Origin: Rubrolithibacter sp043763625
GTDB lineage: Bacteria > Bacteroidota > Bacteroidia > Sphingobacteriales > Sphingobacteriaceae
Direction: 5' to 3'
Length of the DNA stretch: 64,000 bases
NCBI GenBank assembly: GCA_043763625.1
Contig: JAYULL010000124.1
Location: forward strand, 41,456-105,455
Shown: piece after piece, positions 52,541-61,083 of the stretch
How the letters are laid out: each line of letters starts with the position of its first letter
How positions within the stretch are numbered: the first letter of the stretch is position 1
Notes under the pieces: generated by a model
What the model was told of the DNA's origin: nothing
Database searches by the model: none
What the model saw: the letters and a program-made list of their open reading frames with translations, nothing else
Made by a program: the position numbers and the translations under genes

Positions 52541-52816
52541 ATGGATTTGTTGGAAAAGGTAGAGAATGCATTAGACACTATCAGGCCATATTTGGATGCA
52601 GATGGCGGAAACGTTTCTATTGAAGAAATTACTCCCGAAAATATAGTTCGCCTTAAACTTTTGGGTGCATGCGGATCTTGCCCCATGAGTATTATGACTT
52701 TAAAAGCGGGAATTGAACAAGCGATAAAAAGGGCTGTACCCGAAATTGAAGGAGTAGAAGCAGTGAACTTAACGGATATAAACGACCCGGAGGCAATAAT
52801 GCCGGATCAAGCTTGA
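52541..52816 (+). CDS. NifU C-terminal domain (Nfu-like) iron-sulfur scaffold protein
   Basis: The 91-residue protein is a stand-alone NifU C-terminal domain. It has LDTIRPYLDADGGNVSIEEI and the cluster-binding CGSCPMS motif (near 47-53) with the GIEQAIKRAVPEI helix. It should carry a [4Fe-4S] cluster bridging two monomers. It lies downstream of mrp, probably on the same transcript, which makes a compact Fe-S delivery pair. Confidence 0.95.
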   Translation: MDLLEKVENALDTIRPYLDADGGNVSIEEITPENIVRLKLLGACGSCPMSIMTLKAGIEQAIKRAVPEIEGVEAVNLTDINDPEAIMPDQA

Positions 52817-52918
52817 ACAGCTATAAATATTTGAAGCCGCTTTTTTGAACCTAAGCCACTTTTTCTGTTTAACAGATTTTAACAAAGGGATAGCACAATT
52901 TTTGATACGTTTACAGTA

Positions 52919-53566
52919 ATGAAAGTTTGGATTGCATACTTGGTAATTATTCTTGGTGCTTTTACGCAAGTTATGGCGCAGGAAAAACCCTTGGTGCAAT
53001 TTACCGGAGTAATTTATAATGCCGATACGGCTGCAGTTGTTCCGTATGTTACAGTTACAAACAAATCCCGGGGAAACATTGCTTTTGCAGCAAACTATCA
53101 AGGTTACTTTTCTTTTGTCGCCCGAGAAGGTGATACGATTGCTTTTTCTGCTATAGGATACGGTAAAGAGGCTTTAGTTATTCCGCAAAACTTGTCCGAA
53201 AAAAAATATACGGTTATGGTTAGAATGAAACCGCAAACAATAAACCTTCCTACCGTTAAGCTTTTTCCATGGGCGAGTGAGGACGAATTTAATCAAGAGT
53301 TTTTAACGATGAAAATAGCGGACGATGACTTGGCTCTCGCAAAGAAAAACCTTACCAGAGGAAGCTTACTGGCTTTAGCTAAAACATTGCCTCGAGACGG
53401 GGATGAGCATCAAACCATGAATTTTCAAAACAATCATATAGCTTTATCAAACAAAGCGATAAATCAGCGAGGCGCTAATCCTTTGCTTGATCCTTTTAAA
53501 TGGGGAGCATTTATTCAGCAAATCATGAAAGGCGATAAGAGCCGTAAAGACGACGAGGAGAACTAG
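52919..53566 (+). CDS. Periplasmic protein with carboxypeptidase-regulatory-like domain
   Basis: The 215-residue protein has a signal peptide (about 1-20, ending VMAQ). A CarboxypepD_reg-like beta domain follows at about 28-115: VIYNADTAAVVPYVTVTNKS, GYFSFVAREGDTIAFSAIGY, and KKYTVMVRMKPQTINLPTVKL, the family strand order. The C-terminal 95 residues are helical and charged. Homologous domains form the N-terminal plug extensions of SusC-like transporters, but here the domain stands alone. The stop overlaps def by 4 bp (convergent). Confidence 0.85.
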   Translation: MKVWIAYLVIILGAFTQVMAQEKPLVQFTGVIYNADTAAVVPYVTVTNKSRGNIAFAANYQGYFSFVAREGDTIAFSAIGYGKEALVIPQNLSEKKYTVMVRMKPQTINLPTVKLFPWASEDEFNQEFLTMKIADDDLALAKKNLTRGSLLALAKTLPRDGDEHQTMNFQNNHIALSNKAINQRGANPLLDPFKWGAFIQQIMKGDKSRKDDEEN

Positions 53567-54132
53567 CGTTTCTTCTTTTGCGCAGGAAATTTCATCTTAT
53601 AATCTACTTTCACTAATCCTTTTGAAATTGAATCGAGTTTATTTTTGAGCATTGCTTTTCTTAACGGACTTAGCTTTTCGATAAACAACTTCCCTTCTAT
53701 ATGGTCGAATTCATGTTGAATAACACGGGCCGCTAATCCTGAATATGTTTCTGTATACTCTACCCAATTTTCGTCTTTATAGGTAATTGTAACGTTTTGG
53801 TAACGGTTAACTTCTTCGCGAATTTCAGGTATGCTTAGGCATCCTTCGTTAAAACTCCATTTTTCGCCTTCTTCAGTTAGAATACGAGCATTAATTAAAA
53901 CTTTTTTAAAGCCCTTTAGGCTCTCTTCATCTTCAGCAAACGGAGTGGCATCAATAACGAATAAACGAATAGAAAGTCCCACTTGAGGCGCAGCCAACCC
54001 TACTCCGTTAGCATTATACATGGTTTCGAACATGTCTTCGATTAATTGATTGAGGTTTGGATAATCGGGATTAATATCAATCGCTTTTTTTCGCAGAACA
54101 GGATCGCCGTATGCTATAATGGGTAATTTCAT
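53563..54132 (-). CDS. def: Peptide deformylase
   Basis: Def removes the formyl group from nascent protein N-termini. The 189-residue metalloprotease has all three motifs: GVGLAAPQVG (near 45-54), EGCLSIPEI (near 105) and QHEFDHIEGKLF (near 150), which provide the metal ligands Cys and two His and the catalytic Glu. The length is normal. It is transcribed alone, convergent with the gene at 52919. Confidence 0.97.
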   Translation of the reverse strand: MKLPIIAYGDPVLRKKAIDINPDYPNLNQLIEDMFETMYNANGVGLAAPQVGLSIRLFVIDATPFAEDEESLKGFKKVLINARILTEEGEKWSFNEGCLSIPEIREEVNRYQNVTITYKDENWVEYTETYSGLAARVIQHEFDHIEGKLFIEKLSPLRKAMLKNKLDSISKGLVKVDYKMKFPAQKKKR

Positions 54133-54339
54133 AGGTGCAAAAATAATGTATTGGTATCGAAAAGGCGACCGGCAATAAGTAAGATTTACGACAGATTAAA
54201 TCCTTTGCCGTACAGAAAACGTCTATCTGATTTTTTAAACAGGCGCTTTCCGCCCAATTTTTCCTAAATAATAATCACGGCACTAAACGGTTCTTTATAT
54301 TTTTATAACTTCGAAAGTATATAAACCTTGATAGTTTCT

Positions 54340-54351
54340 GCAAACGTTTGC
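54340..54351. promoter_or_regulatory. Candidate LacI-family operator upstream of the carbohydrate operon
   Basis: GCAAACGTTTGC is a perfect 12-bp palindrome with the central CG step typical of LacI/GalR operators (extended T-palindrome-G, one mismatch). It lies 21 bp before the esterase ATG, overlapping the position expected for the -33 element of the -7 box at 54363-54370. Confidence 0.6.
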
Positions 54352-54362
54352 GAACTCTACTA

Positions 54363-54370
54363 TAAATTTG
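54363..54370 (+). promoter_or_regulatory. Candidate -7 box of the esterase operon
   Basis: TAAATTTG matches TAnnTTTG and ends 2 bp before the ATG at 54373. If real, the transcript would be leaderless or start inside the first codons. The same arrangement is seen at mqnB. Confidence 0.4.
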
Positions 54371-54372
54371 AA

Positions 54373-55299
54373 ATGAAATATATTTTTAGATCAATTGTCC
54401 CGGCAATTATCTTTTTGTCAACAGGATTTGCTCTTCATGCACAAACTGTTATTCCGCTTTACGACGGCAAGATTCCTAATTCAAAACCTTCTCCTGATGA
54501 AGAAGAATCTAAATACGAGCCGGACAGCATTCTTGTGATCAGCAAGATCAGCCGCCCCACTTTAACCATATTTCAGGCTCCAAAAGAGAAGGCGACCGGA
54601 GCAGCGGTAGTTATTTGTCCCGGCGGCGGGTATTGGGTCACCGCGTCAAAGCACGAAGGAACCGACGTGGCTAAAAGATTTAACCGGATGGGCGTTACAG
54701 CATTCGTTCTTAAATATCGTATTCCAAGCGAAAAGACTATGCTTAATAAAGAAATCGGCCCCCTTCAAGATGCACAACGGGCTTTGCAATATGTTAGAGA
54801 AAATTCAAAAAAATACGGGGTAGATAAAAAGAGGGTAGGCATTTTAGGCTTTTCTGCCGGAGGACATTTGGCATCAACTGCCGCAACTCATTATCAAAAG
54901 GACTATATCCCCAATCCCAAAAAAACAAGCCTTCGACCGGATTTTATGGTGCTTATTTATCCGGTTGTAAGCTTCCAAGACAGCATTTCGCACTCCGGTT
55001 CGGGTGAACAACTTTTGGGTAAGAATGCTTTGCCGGAAAAACTAAGAGAATATTCCAATGAGCTACAGGTTACTTCAAATACTCCCCCAACCTTCTTGGT
55101 GCATGCAAAAGACGACCAGGTTAAAGTTCAAAACAGCATTGTTTTTCATAATGCATTAGATAAGAAAAAGGTGCCTAACGAAATGTATCTATACGAAAAA
55201 GGCGGGCACGGCTATGGTATGTTCAACAAAAGCAGCAGTGTATTGTGGCCTGATTTGGTAGAACAATGGCTCATTAAAATGAAGTTTATTAAAAAATAG
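54373..55299 (+). CDS. Secreted alpha/beta hydrolase (BD-FAE/acetyl-xylan-esterase-like)
   Basis: From ATG 54373 (the frame is open 45 bp further upstream, into the operator) the protein has 308 residues, with a signal peptide (about 1-20, ending LHAQ). The alpha/beta-hydrolase fold has the nucleophile Ser in GFSAGGH near 165 and the oxyanion motif VVICPGGGYWVTASKHEG near 78-95. The catalytic Asp lies near 250 (KDDQV) and the His near 280 (GGHGYG). Such enzymes deacetylate hemicelluloses. It starts a cluster with a Gfo/Idh oxidoreductase and a GH5. Confidence 0.9.
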   Translation: MKYIFRSIVPAIIFLSTGFALHAQTVIPLYDGKIPNSKPSPDEEESKYEPDSILVISKISRPTLTIFQAPKEKATGAAVVICPGGGYWVTASKHEGTDVAKRFNRMGVTAFVLKYRIPSEKTMLNKEIGPLQDAQRALQYVRENSKKYGVDKKRVGILGFSAGGHLASTAATHYQKDYIPNPKKTSLRPDFMVLIYPVVSFQDSISHSGSGEQLLGKNALPEKLREYSNELQVTSNTPPTFLVHAKDDQVKVQNSIVFHNALDKKKVPNEMYLYEKGGHGYGMFNKSSSVLWPDLVEQWLIKMKFIKK

Positions 55300-55305
55300 C
55301 TTAGT

Positions 55306-56619
55306 ATGGATAGGAGAAAATTCATTAAAGACGTATCCGTTGCAACCGCGGGCATTACCATTCTTAACTTTCCTGTATTTGGTAAAAATGCTCCGAGTAA
55401 TAAAGTTGTTTTGGCAGTAATGGGACTTAACAGCAGGGGAAATTACTTGGCATCAAGCTTTGCCGGATTGCCGAATATTGAGATTGCTTACCTCTGCGAT
55501 GTTGAAGAAGGTGCGGTTAAAAAAGGCCTTGACGCCCTAAAGAATGCCCCAAGAAAGCCTCAGATTGTTAGGGATATTAGAAAGCTGGTGGAGAAGAATG
55601 ACTTCGACGGCTTGATTATCGCCGCACCGGACCATTGGCATGCACCCGCCGCCATTTTAGGTGCCGCTCACGGTAAACATGTTTATGTAGAAAAGCCTTG
55701 CGGGCAAAATCCATACGAAGGCGAACAGGTTTCGAAAGCGTATCACAAATACGGCAAACATATTCAGATGGGAAACCAGCGTCGGTCAATGCCAACGCTG
55801 ATAGAGGCTGTGAAATTAGTTAATGAAGGAATTATCGGGGACGTTTATATGGCCAAGGCTTGGTATACAAATAACCGAGCGAGTATCGGTATTGGGAAGC
55901 AAACACCCTCTCCCGATACCTTAGATTTCGACTTGTGGCAAGGTCCGGCACCTAGAATGCCTTACCGCGACAACTTAATACACTACAATTGGCACTGGTT
56001 CTGGCATTGGGGAACCGGTGAAGCTTGCAACAACGGAACACACGAAGTGGATTGCTGCCGGTGGTTTTTAGGTGTTGATTACCCTACAAAAGTAACTTCG
56101 GGCGGAGGCCGCTATGCATTCAAAGATGATTGGCAAACGCCTGACACTCAAATTGCAAGTTGGGAATTTGGCAACAAAGGCACGATAACGTGGGAAGGTA
56201 GAAGTTGTAACAATTACGGGGTTGAAGGAACCGGAAGGGGTTTTATCATCTATGGTACCAAAGGAACATTAGTAAATAAAGGCGGCGGCGATTATGCAAT
56301 TTTCGATCTTAAAAACACGCTTTTCAAGGAAGTAAAGTCTGAAGTAACAGCTGCTGCAAATAATACCGTAAGCGCTAACGGCAATTTAGACTTATATCAT
56401 TTACAGAACTTCGCCGACAGTATTCGAGGAGAAGCTAAACTAAACTCCCCTGTAGATCAGGCACACAAATCTGTTCTTTTATGCCATTTGGCAAATATTG
56501 CGCAAAGAAGCGGAGAGACTTTGCATTGCGATCCTGCAAACGGACACATTTTAAACAATGCCGGCGCTATGAAGTTATGGAAAAGGGAGTATGAAAAAGG
56601 CTGGGAGCCCCATGTTTGA
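55306..56619 (+). CDS. Gfo/Idh/MocA family oxidoreductase (Tat-exported type)
   Basis: The 437-residue protein starts with a twin-arginine-type signal (RRKFIKDVSVATAG) and then has an NAD(P)-binding Rossmann domain (VMGLNSRGNYL near 38). A C-terminal Gfo/Idh domain includes YVEKPCGQN, the QMGNQRRS block and a catalytic NNGTHEVDCCRW region near 245. The GH109-type Bacteroidota members of this fold act on sugars with tightly bound NAD. The substrate is unknown. It lies 6 bp after the esterase, so it is in the same operon. Confidence 0.92.
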   Translation: MDRRKFIKDVSVATAGITILNFPVFGKNAPSNKVVLAVMGLNSRGNYLASSFAGLPNIEIAYLCDVEEGAVKKGLDALKNAPRKPQIVRDIRKLVEKNDFDGLIIAAPDHWHAPAAILGAAHGKHVYVEKPCGQNPYEGEQVSKAYHKYGKHIQMGNQRRSMPTLIEAVKLVNEGIIGDVYMAKAWYTNNRASIGIGKQTPSPDTLDFDLWQGPAPRMPYRDNLIHYNWHWFWHWGTGEACNNGTHEVDCCRWFLGVDYPTKVTSGGGRYAFKDDWQTPDTQIASWEFGNKGTITWEGRSCNNYGVEGTGRGFIIYGTKGTLVNKGGGDYAIFDLKNTLFKEVKSEVTAAANNTVSANGNLDLYHLQNFADSIRGEAKLNSPVDQAHKSVLLCHLANIAQRSGETLHCDPANGHILNNAGAMKLWKREYEKGWEPHV

Positions 56620-56697
56620 GGGTGTAAAGATAACTAATGAATGTCCTAAAATAAGTTTAAACTCTACAAACATTTTTCCTATGAATTCGAAATTCCA

Positions 56698-57840
56698 ATG
56701 AAGCCCAAGTTTATCTTTTCAGCTTTTCCGGTGGTATTATTAGCGTGCCTTTCTTTAGTGGTCGACAAGCCGACTATAGATACGGGTGGCGTCTTGCATA
56801 GAAAAGGAAATCTCATTGTAAATGCTCAAGGCAGGGAGGTTTGGTTAAAAGGGGTAAGTTTCGGCAACGAAGTTTGGTCTGATAACCCTTTGCCTGTTAA
56901 TCATCATACAGAAAAAGACTTTGAAAGAGTGGCAGCTATGGGCATGAACGCAGTTCGTTTTTACCTGAACTATAAAACGTTTGAGGACGACGCGAGTCCT
57001 TACCGGTACAAAGAAGCCGGTTGGAAATGGATTGATCAAAATATTGCTTGGGCAAAAAAGAATAATGTTTATTTAATTTTAAATATCCACGTTCCGCAAG
57101 GGGGATTTCAATCTATCGGAGAGGGAGTAATGTTGTGGGAGAACTTCGAAAATCAACGTAGGCTTAAAGCGTTATGGAACAATATTGCTCAACGGTACGC
57201 TAAAGAGCCCGCGATTGCCGGATATGATTTGCTGAACGAGCCGGTAACTTCTCAATCAATAACCCAATGGCAAACCTTAGCGCAACAGCTAGCTGATACA
57301 ATCCGTCAAGTTGATAAGAACCATTTATTGATTGTTGAAAGACTGAACGCCGCAAAAATGAGTTGGAAAAACTTTAATGAGGATAATAACTTTTTCCTTA
57401 TTGACGACCCCAATACGATGTACACTTTCCATTTTTATTCGCCCTTTAAATTTACGCACCAGTTTGCAAGCTGGGCAAAAATGGGCGAGGGAGGAAAATA
57501 CCCGGACGAAAGTACGAGCGAAGGTGGGGATAAAGTTCGAAATAAGGCTTTTCTCGAAAACGAGTTGAATAAGTATTTGGCTTTCGGAAAGAAGAACAAC
57601 GTACCGCTTTACCTGGGCGAGTTTGGTGTGATAAAATACGGATTTGAAAATAATAGGGGAGGCGTAACTTGGGTGTCGGACATGGTGGATATCTTAAAAC
57701 AGAACCATGTTAACTTTACCTACCATGTTTATCACGAAGATAATTTCGGTCTTTATTACGGTTACGGTAAACCAATAGATACAACACAAGCGAATACAAG
57801 CTTAATTAATATCTTCACTAGAAAGTTGAAAGAGAAATAA
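56698..57840 (+). CDS. Glycoside hydrolase family 5 (cellulase-like)
   Basis: The 380-residue protein has an N-terminal hydrophobic signal with ACLSLVV and a TIM-barrel GH5 domain. The catalytic acid/base Glu is in DLLNEP near 180 and the nucleophile Glu in LYLGEFGV near 305. The His of HFHF-type HFYSPF and the Asn-Glu pair are in place. Family members cut beta-1,4- or beta-1,3-linked glucans or mannans. It follows the Gfo/Idh gene by 78 bp and completes the carbohydrate cluster, whose substrate is not fixed by sequence. Confidence 0.92.
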   Translation: MKPKFIFSAFPVVLLACLSLVVDKPTIDTGGVLHRKGNLIVNAQGREVWLKGVSFGNEVWSDNPLPVNHHTEKDFERVAAMGMNAVRFYLNYKTFEDDASPYRYKEAGWKWIDQNIAWAKKNNVYLILNIHVPQGGFQSIGEGVMLWENFENQRRLKALWNNIAQRYAKEPAIAGYDLLNEPVTSQSITQWQTLAQQLADTIRQVDKNHLLIVERLNAAKMSWKNFNEDNNFFLIDDPNTMYTFHFYSPFKFTHQFASWAKMGEGGKYPDESTSEGGDKVRNKAFLENELNKYLAFGKKNNVPLYLGEFGVIKYGFENNRGGVTWVSDMVDILKQNHVNFTYHVYHEDNFGLYYGYGKPIDTTQANTSLINIFTRKLKEK

Positions 57841-57951
57841 GGTAAGATTTTGGGTTTTACAATAGCGACTATTTTTTTTTGATATTCAGGGGAACCGGGA
57901 GAACCGAAGGTTTTGTTTAAACGCTCTCGGCGAAGCCAAATTCTTTTTAAA

Positions 57952-58701
57952 TTAATTTCGAACCAATCCTACCCAAAAGTTATTGTAGCCTAAACCCACT
58001 TGAATAGAAATAAGCTGCTGCTGAAGCATTTCGAGTATTGCTAAAAAATTGTAAACAAAGTGAACTCTGTTTTCTGAATCTTTTTTTAATTGGGAGAAAT
58101 CGAGTTTATTATTTATATCAAGCAAGTTGCTGATGAATTTTTTTTGCTGTTCAATACTGTAGGGATATTGAATAACAGTATGAGTAACGACATTTTCTCT
58201 ATGTTGATAGTTCACCATAGCCTTTTCATAAACTAACATAAGTTTGTACAAGTCGAAAGAAGAAAGTTCTTCGCCCGGTTCGGAATTTTCGGCTGCAAGG
58301 TGCAAATTGTAAACAATATTCCCCCGTTTTTCCTGCTTAAAGCGCTCTTCTTCTAAAACCCGCAACTCCAGGGAAACCTGCTTAAACTTCTTATACTCTA
58401 TTAATTTTTGGATCAGGTCCTGCTTCAAATCGATCTCGTTGCCTTCCTCATCAAGCTCAATTCGCGGCAAGAGTGCTTTTGCTTTAATGCGCATTAGAGT
58501 TGCAGCAACAAAAATAAACTCACCGGCAAGCTCAATGTTTAAGGCACTCATGGATCGGAGATAGTCCAAAAAATCATCTGCTATTTTTGTAATAGATATT
58601 TCATGAATCTCCAGCTCCTCCCGTTCTATAAAAAACAAAAGCAGATCAAAAGGACCTTCGAACTGAGGCAGTTTTATCTCAAATGTTTCCGATGCAGTCA
58701 A
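57952..58701 (-). CDS. scpA: Segregation and condensation protein A
   Basis: ScpA is the kleisin that bridges the two heads of the SMC condensin. The 249-residue protein begins EIKLPQFEGPFDLLLFFIE after an apparent TTG start (58701; no ATG is in frame nearby). It has the LEIHEISITKIADDFLDYL motif, LAGEFIFVAATLMRIKAKALLP and a C-terminal winged-helix-type region. The length suits the Bacteroidota form. It is transcribed alone, divergent from dxs by 124 bp. Confidence 0.94.
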   Translation of the reverse strand: MTASETFEIKLPQFEGPFDLLLFFIEREELEIHEISITKIADDFLDYLRSMSALNIELAGEFIFVAATLMRIKAKALLPRIELDEEGNEIDLKQDLIQKLIEYKKFKQVSLELRVLEEERFKQEKRGNIVYNLHLAAENSEPGEELSSFDLYKLMLVYEKAMVNYQHRENVVTHTVIQYPYSIEQQKKFISNLLDINNKLDFSQLKKDSENRVHFVYNFLAILEMLQQQLISIQVGLGYNNFWVGLVRN

Positions 58702-58825
58702 GTTATCAAAATTAAAAATTAGAAGCCGATTACTGAAATAAACAAAACTCGCCGGGGCTTAATTTTAAGTAGAATGTTTTAGGGGAATTCTGTTACTTTG
58801 TAATCTATTTTTTAACACCCCAACG

Positions 58826-60754
58826 ATGGAAGTTAAGCCCGGCGATTTGTTAGCACAGATAAACTATCCGGCTGATTTAAAAAAGCTTAAGGAAAGCGAT
58901 TTAGAACAAGTTTGCCGAGAACTGAGACAATATATTATTGATGTTGTTTCTGTAAACGGCGGTCATTTCGCAGCAAGCTTAGGGGTAGTTGAACTTACTG
59001 TAGCGTTACATTATGCACTAAATACCCCTTATGACCAGTTGGTTTGGGATGTGGGCCATCAAGCTTACGGGCATAAGATTTTAACCGGAAGACGCTCTGT
59101 TTTTCATACAAACCGGCTTTTTGACGGCATCAGCGGTTTCCCGAAACGAAGCGAAAGCGAGTACGACACCTTTGGCGTTGGGCATTCTTCGACTTCTATT
59201 TCGGCCGCTCTTGGAATGGCGGTTGCATCGCACTATAAGGGCGAAAAAGACCGACAACATGTGGCTGTAATCGGCGACGGTGCAATGACGGGGGGGATGG
59301 CCTTTGAGGCATTAAATCATGCAGGCATTGAAAACTCTAATCTGCTAATTATACTTAACGACAATTGCATGTCGATAGATCCGAACGTGGGGGCTTTAAA
59401 GGAATATCTTACCGATATTACTACTTCACGCCACTATAACAAGTTTCGGGAAGATATAGGTCACATTCTATCCAAACTTTCACAAGTAGGACCCAATGCT
59501 TTTAAAATTGCAAAAAAGATTGAAAAAAGCATTAAAGGAACTCTTTTAAAAAACAGCAACTTTTTCGAGGCGCTTAAATTTAGATATTTTGGCCCTATTG
59601 ACGGGCATGATGTAAAGCATTTGGTAAAAGTTATAAAAGATTTAAAGCAAATTCCGGGGCCTAAAATACTGCATTGTCTCACTGTCAAGGGAAAAGGCTT
59701 CGCTCTGGCAGAAAAAGACCAAACCAAGTGGCATGCTCCGGGCTTGTTTGATAAGATTACCGGAGAAATCCACAAAACCGTTCCGGAAAAGCCCCAACCA
59801 CCGAAATATCAGGACGTATTTGGCCATACTATTGTTGAACTTGCGGAACAAAACCCAAAGATAATGGGTATAACCCCTGCAATGCCCAGCGGAAGTTCTT
59901 TAAATATCATGATGAAAGAGATGCCAAACAGGGCTTTTGATGTTGGGATTGCAGAACAGCATGCGGTAACTTTTTCGGCGGGCTTGGCTACTCAGGGAAT
60001 GGTTCCCTTTTGCAATATTTATTCCAGCTTTATGCAACGGGCGTACGATCAAATTATTCATGATGTAGCCATACAAAAACTGAACGTGGTTTTTTGCTTA
60101 GATAGGGCCGGTCTTGCCGGTGCGGATGGCGCTACTCATCACGGTTCGTACGACTTGGCCTATCTACGGTGTATACCCAACTTGATTGTTTCAGCTCCAA
60201 TGAATGAAGAGGAGTTAAGAAATCTGATGTTTACCGCCCAGCTGGAAAACATGGGGCCCTTTTCAATTCGTTATCCGCGAGGGCAAGGCGTTATGCCTGA
60301 TTGGAAAAGATCTTTTAAAGAAATCCCAGTAGGTAAGGGACGCAAAATTTGCGATGGTGAAGAGGTGGCAATTTTAACAATCGGGCATATCGGCAACGAA
60401 GCCACAAAAGCTTGTTTAGAGCTTAATGCTGACGGAATATATCCTGCTCATTATGATATGCGTTTTGTAAAGCCTTTAGACGAAGATCTTTTGCACGAAG
60501 TATTTGCTAAGTTCAAAAAAATAATAACCGTAGAAGACGGATGCTTACAAGGAGGAATGGGAAGTGCCGTAGTTGAATTTATGACAGATCATAATTACTA
60601 CAGTCATATTGTTCGTCTAGGTATTCCTGATGAATTTATTGAACATGGCGAGCAACCGGAGTTGTGGGCAGGATGCAACTATGACTCTGCCGGGATAATA
60701 AAAACAGTGGAAGAGTTAGCTGTAAGGAGAACAACTAGGACAATGGCCGGTTGA
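58826..60754 (+). CDS. dxs: 1-deoxy-D-xylulose-5-phosphate synthase
   Basis: Dxs condenses pyruvate and glyceraldehyde-3-phosphate to start the MEP isoprenoid pathway. The 642-residue thiamine-diphosphate enzyme has the GDGAMTGGMAFEALNHAG TPP-binding motif near 150, the YFGPIDGHD block near 255, DVGIAEQHAV with the catalytic Glu near 375, and DRAGLAGADGATHHG near 430. The length is normal. TACTTTG, 26 bp upstream, is a one-base-short version of the -7 box. An inverted repeat follows the stop (60773-60803). Confidence 0.97.
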   Translation: MEVKPGDLLAQINYPADLKKLKESDLEQVCRELRQYIIDVVSVNGGHFAASLGVVELTVALHYALNTPYDQLVWDVGHQAYGHKILTGRRSVFHTNRLFDGISGFPKRSESEYDTFGVGHSSTSISAALGMAVASHYKGEKDRQHVAVIGDGAMTGGMAFEALNHAGIENSNLLIILNDNCMSIDPNVGALKEYLTDITTSRHYNKFREDIGHILSKLSQVGPNAFKIAKKIEKSIKGTLLKNSNFFEALKFRYFGPIDGHDVKHLVKVIKDLKQIPGPKILHCLTVKGKGFALAEKDQTKWHAPGLFDKITGEIHKTVPEKPQPPKYQDVFGHTIVELAEQNPKIMGITPAMPSGSSLNIMMKEMPNRAFDVGIAEQHAVTFSAGLATQGMVPFCNIYSSFMQRAYDQIIHDVAIQKLNVVFCLDRAGLAGADGATHHGSYDLAYLRCIPNLIVSAPMNEEELRNLMFTAQLENMGPFSIRYPRGQGVMPDWKRSFKEIPVGKGRKICDGEEVAILTIGHIGNEATKACLELNADGIYPAHYDMRFVKPLDEDLLHEVFAKFKKIITVEDGCLQGGMGSAVVEFMTDHNYYSHIVRLGIPDEFIEHGEQPELWAGCNYDSAGIIKTVEELAVRRTTRTMAG

Positions 60755-60772
60755 ATTTGAAAGGCAAGGAGT

Positions 60773-60803
60773 AGGAGTTTAGGGAGCAAGATTTTAAACT
60801 CCT
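60773..60803. repeat. Inverted repeat after dxs
   Basis: AGGAGTTTA (60773-60781) and TAAACTCCT (60795-60803) form a perfect 9-bp stem with a 13-nt loop, without a following T run. It may be a weak terminator, or part of the short GGAG/TAGG repeat DNA seen in this gap. Confidence 0.5.
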
Positions 60804-60918
60804 TAGATTGTAAAGAGATACTTTATAACTATTTGAAATACACCAACTCCCACTACCCACATAATAGTTCGAAGCTTAGCACTATTAATTCTATCAATTA
60901 ATTCGATCTTTAAATCTT

Positions 60919-61056
60919 TTACCTGATTACGGTCTCCTGTTTAACTTCTTCTTTAATAGTATTTTGTACCGCGGAAACAACAGTCTCGGCGGTTTCTTTA
61001 TCTGCCTTATCCCTAATTATTTCATACAATTGAATTGCCGAAATGTTAATTTCCAA
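60919..61056 (-). pseudogene. Short remnant of a TKEDL/DUF1640-like coiled-coil protein
   Basis: The minus strand encodes LEINISAIQLYEIIRDK, then KETAETVVSAVQNTIKEE and a stop at 60919-60921. This matches my recollection of the N-terminal helix of a small Bacteroidota coiled-coil family. Only a TTG (61056) could start it; no ATG is present, and the usual C-terminal coiled coil and membrane helix are missing. It is either a truncated remnant or a 45-residue protein with a rare start. Confidence 0.4.
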
Positions 61057-61083
61057 AAAAAATTTAACTACGATGCAAAGGTC

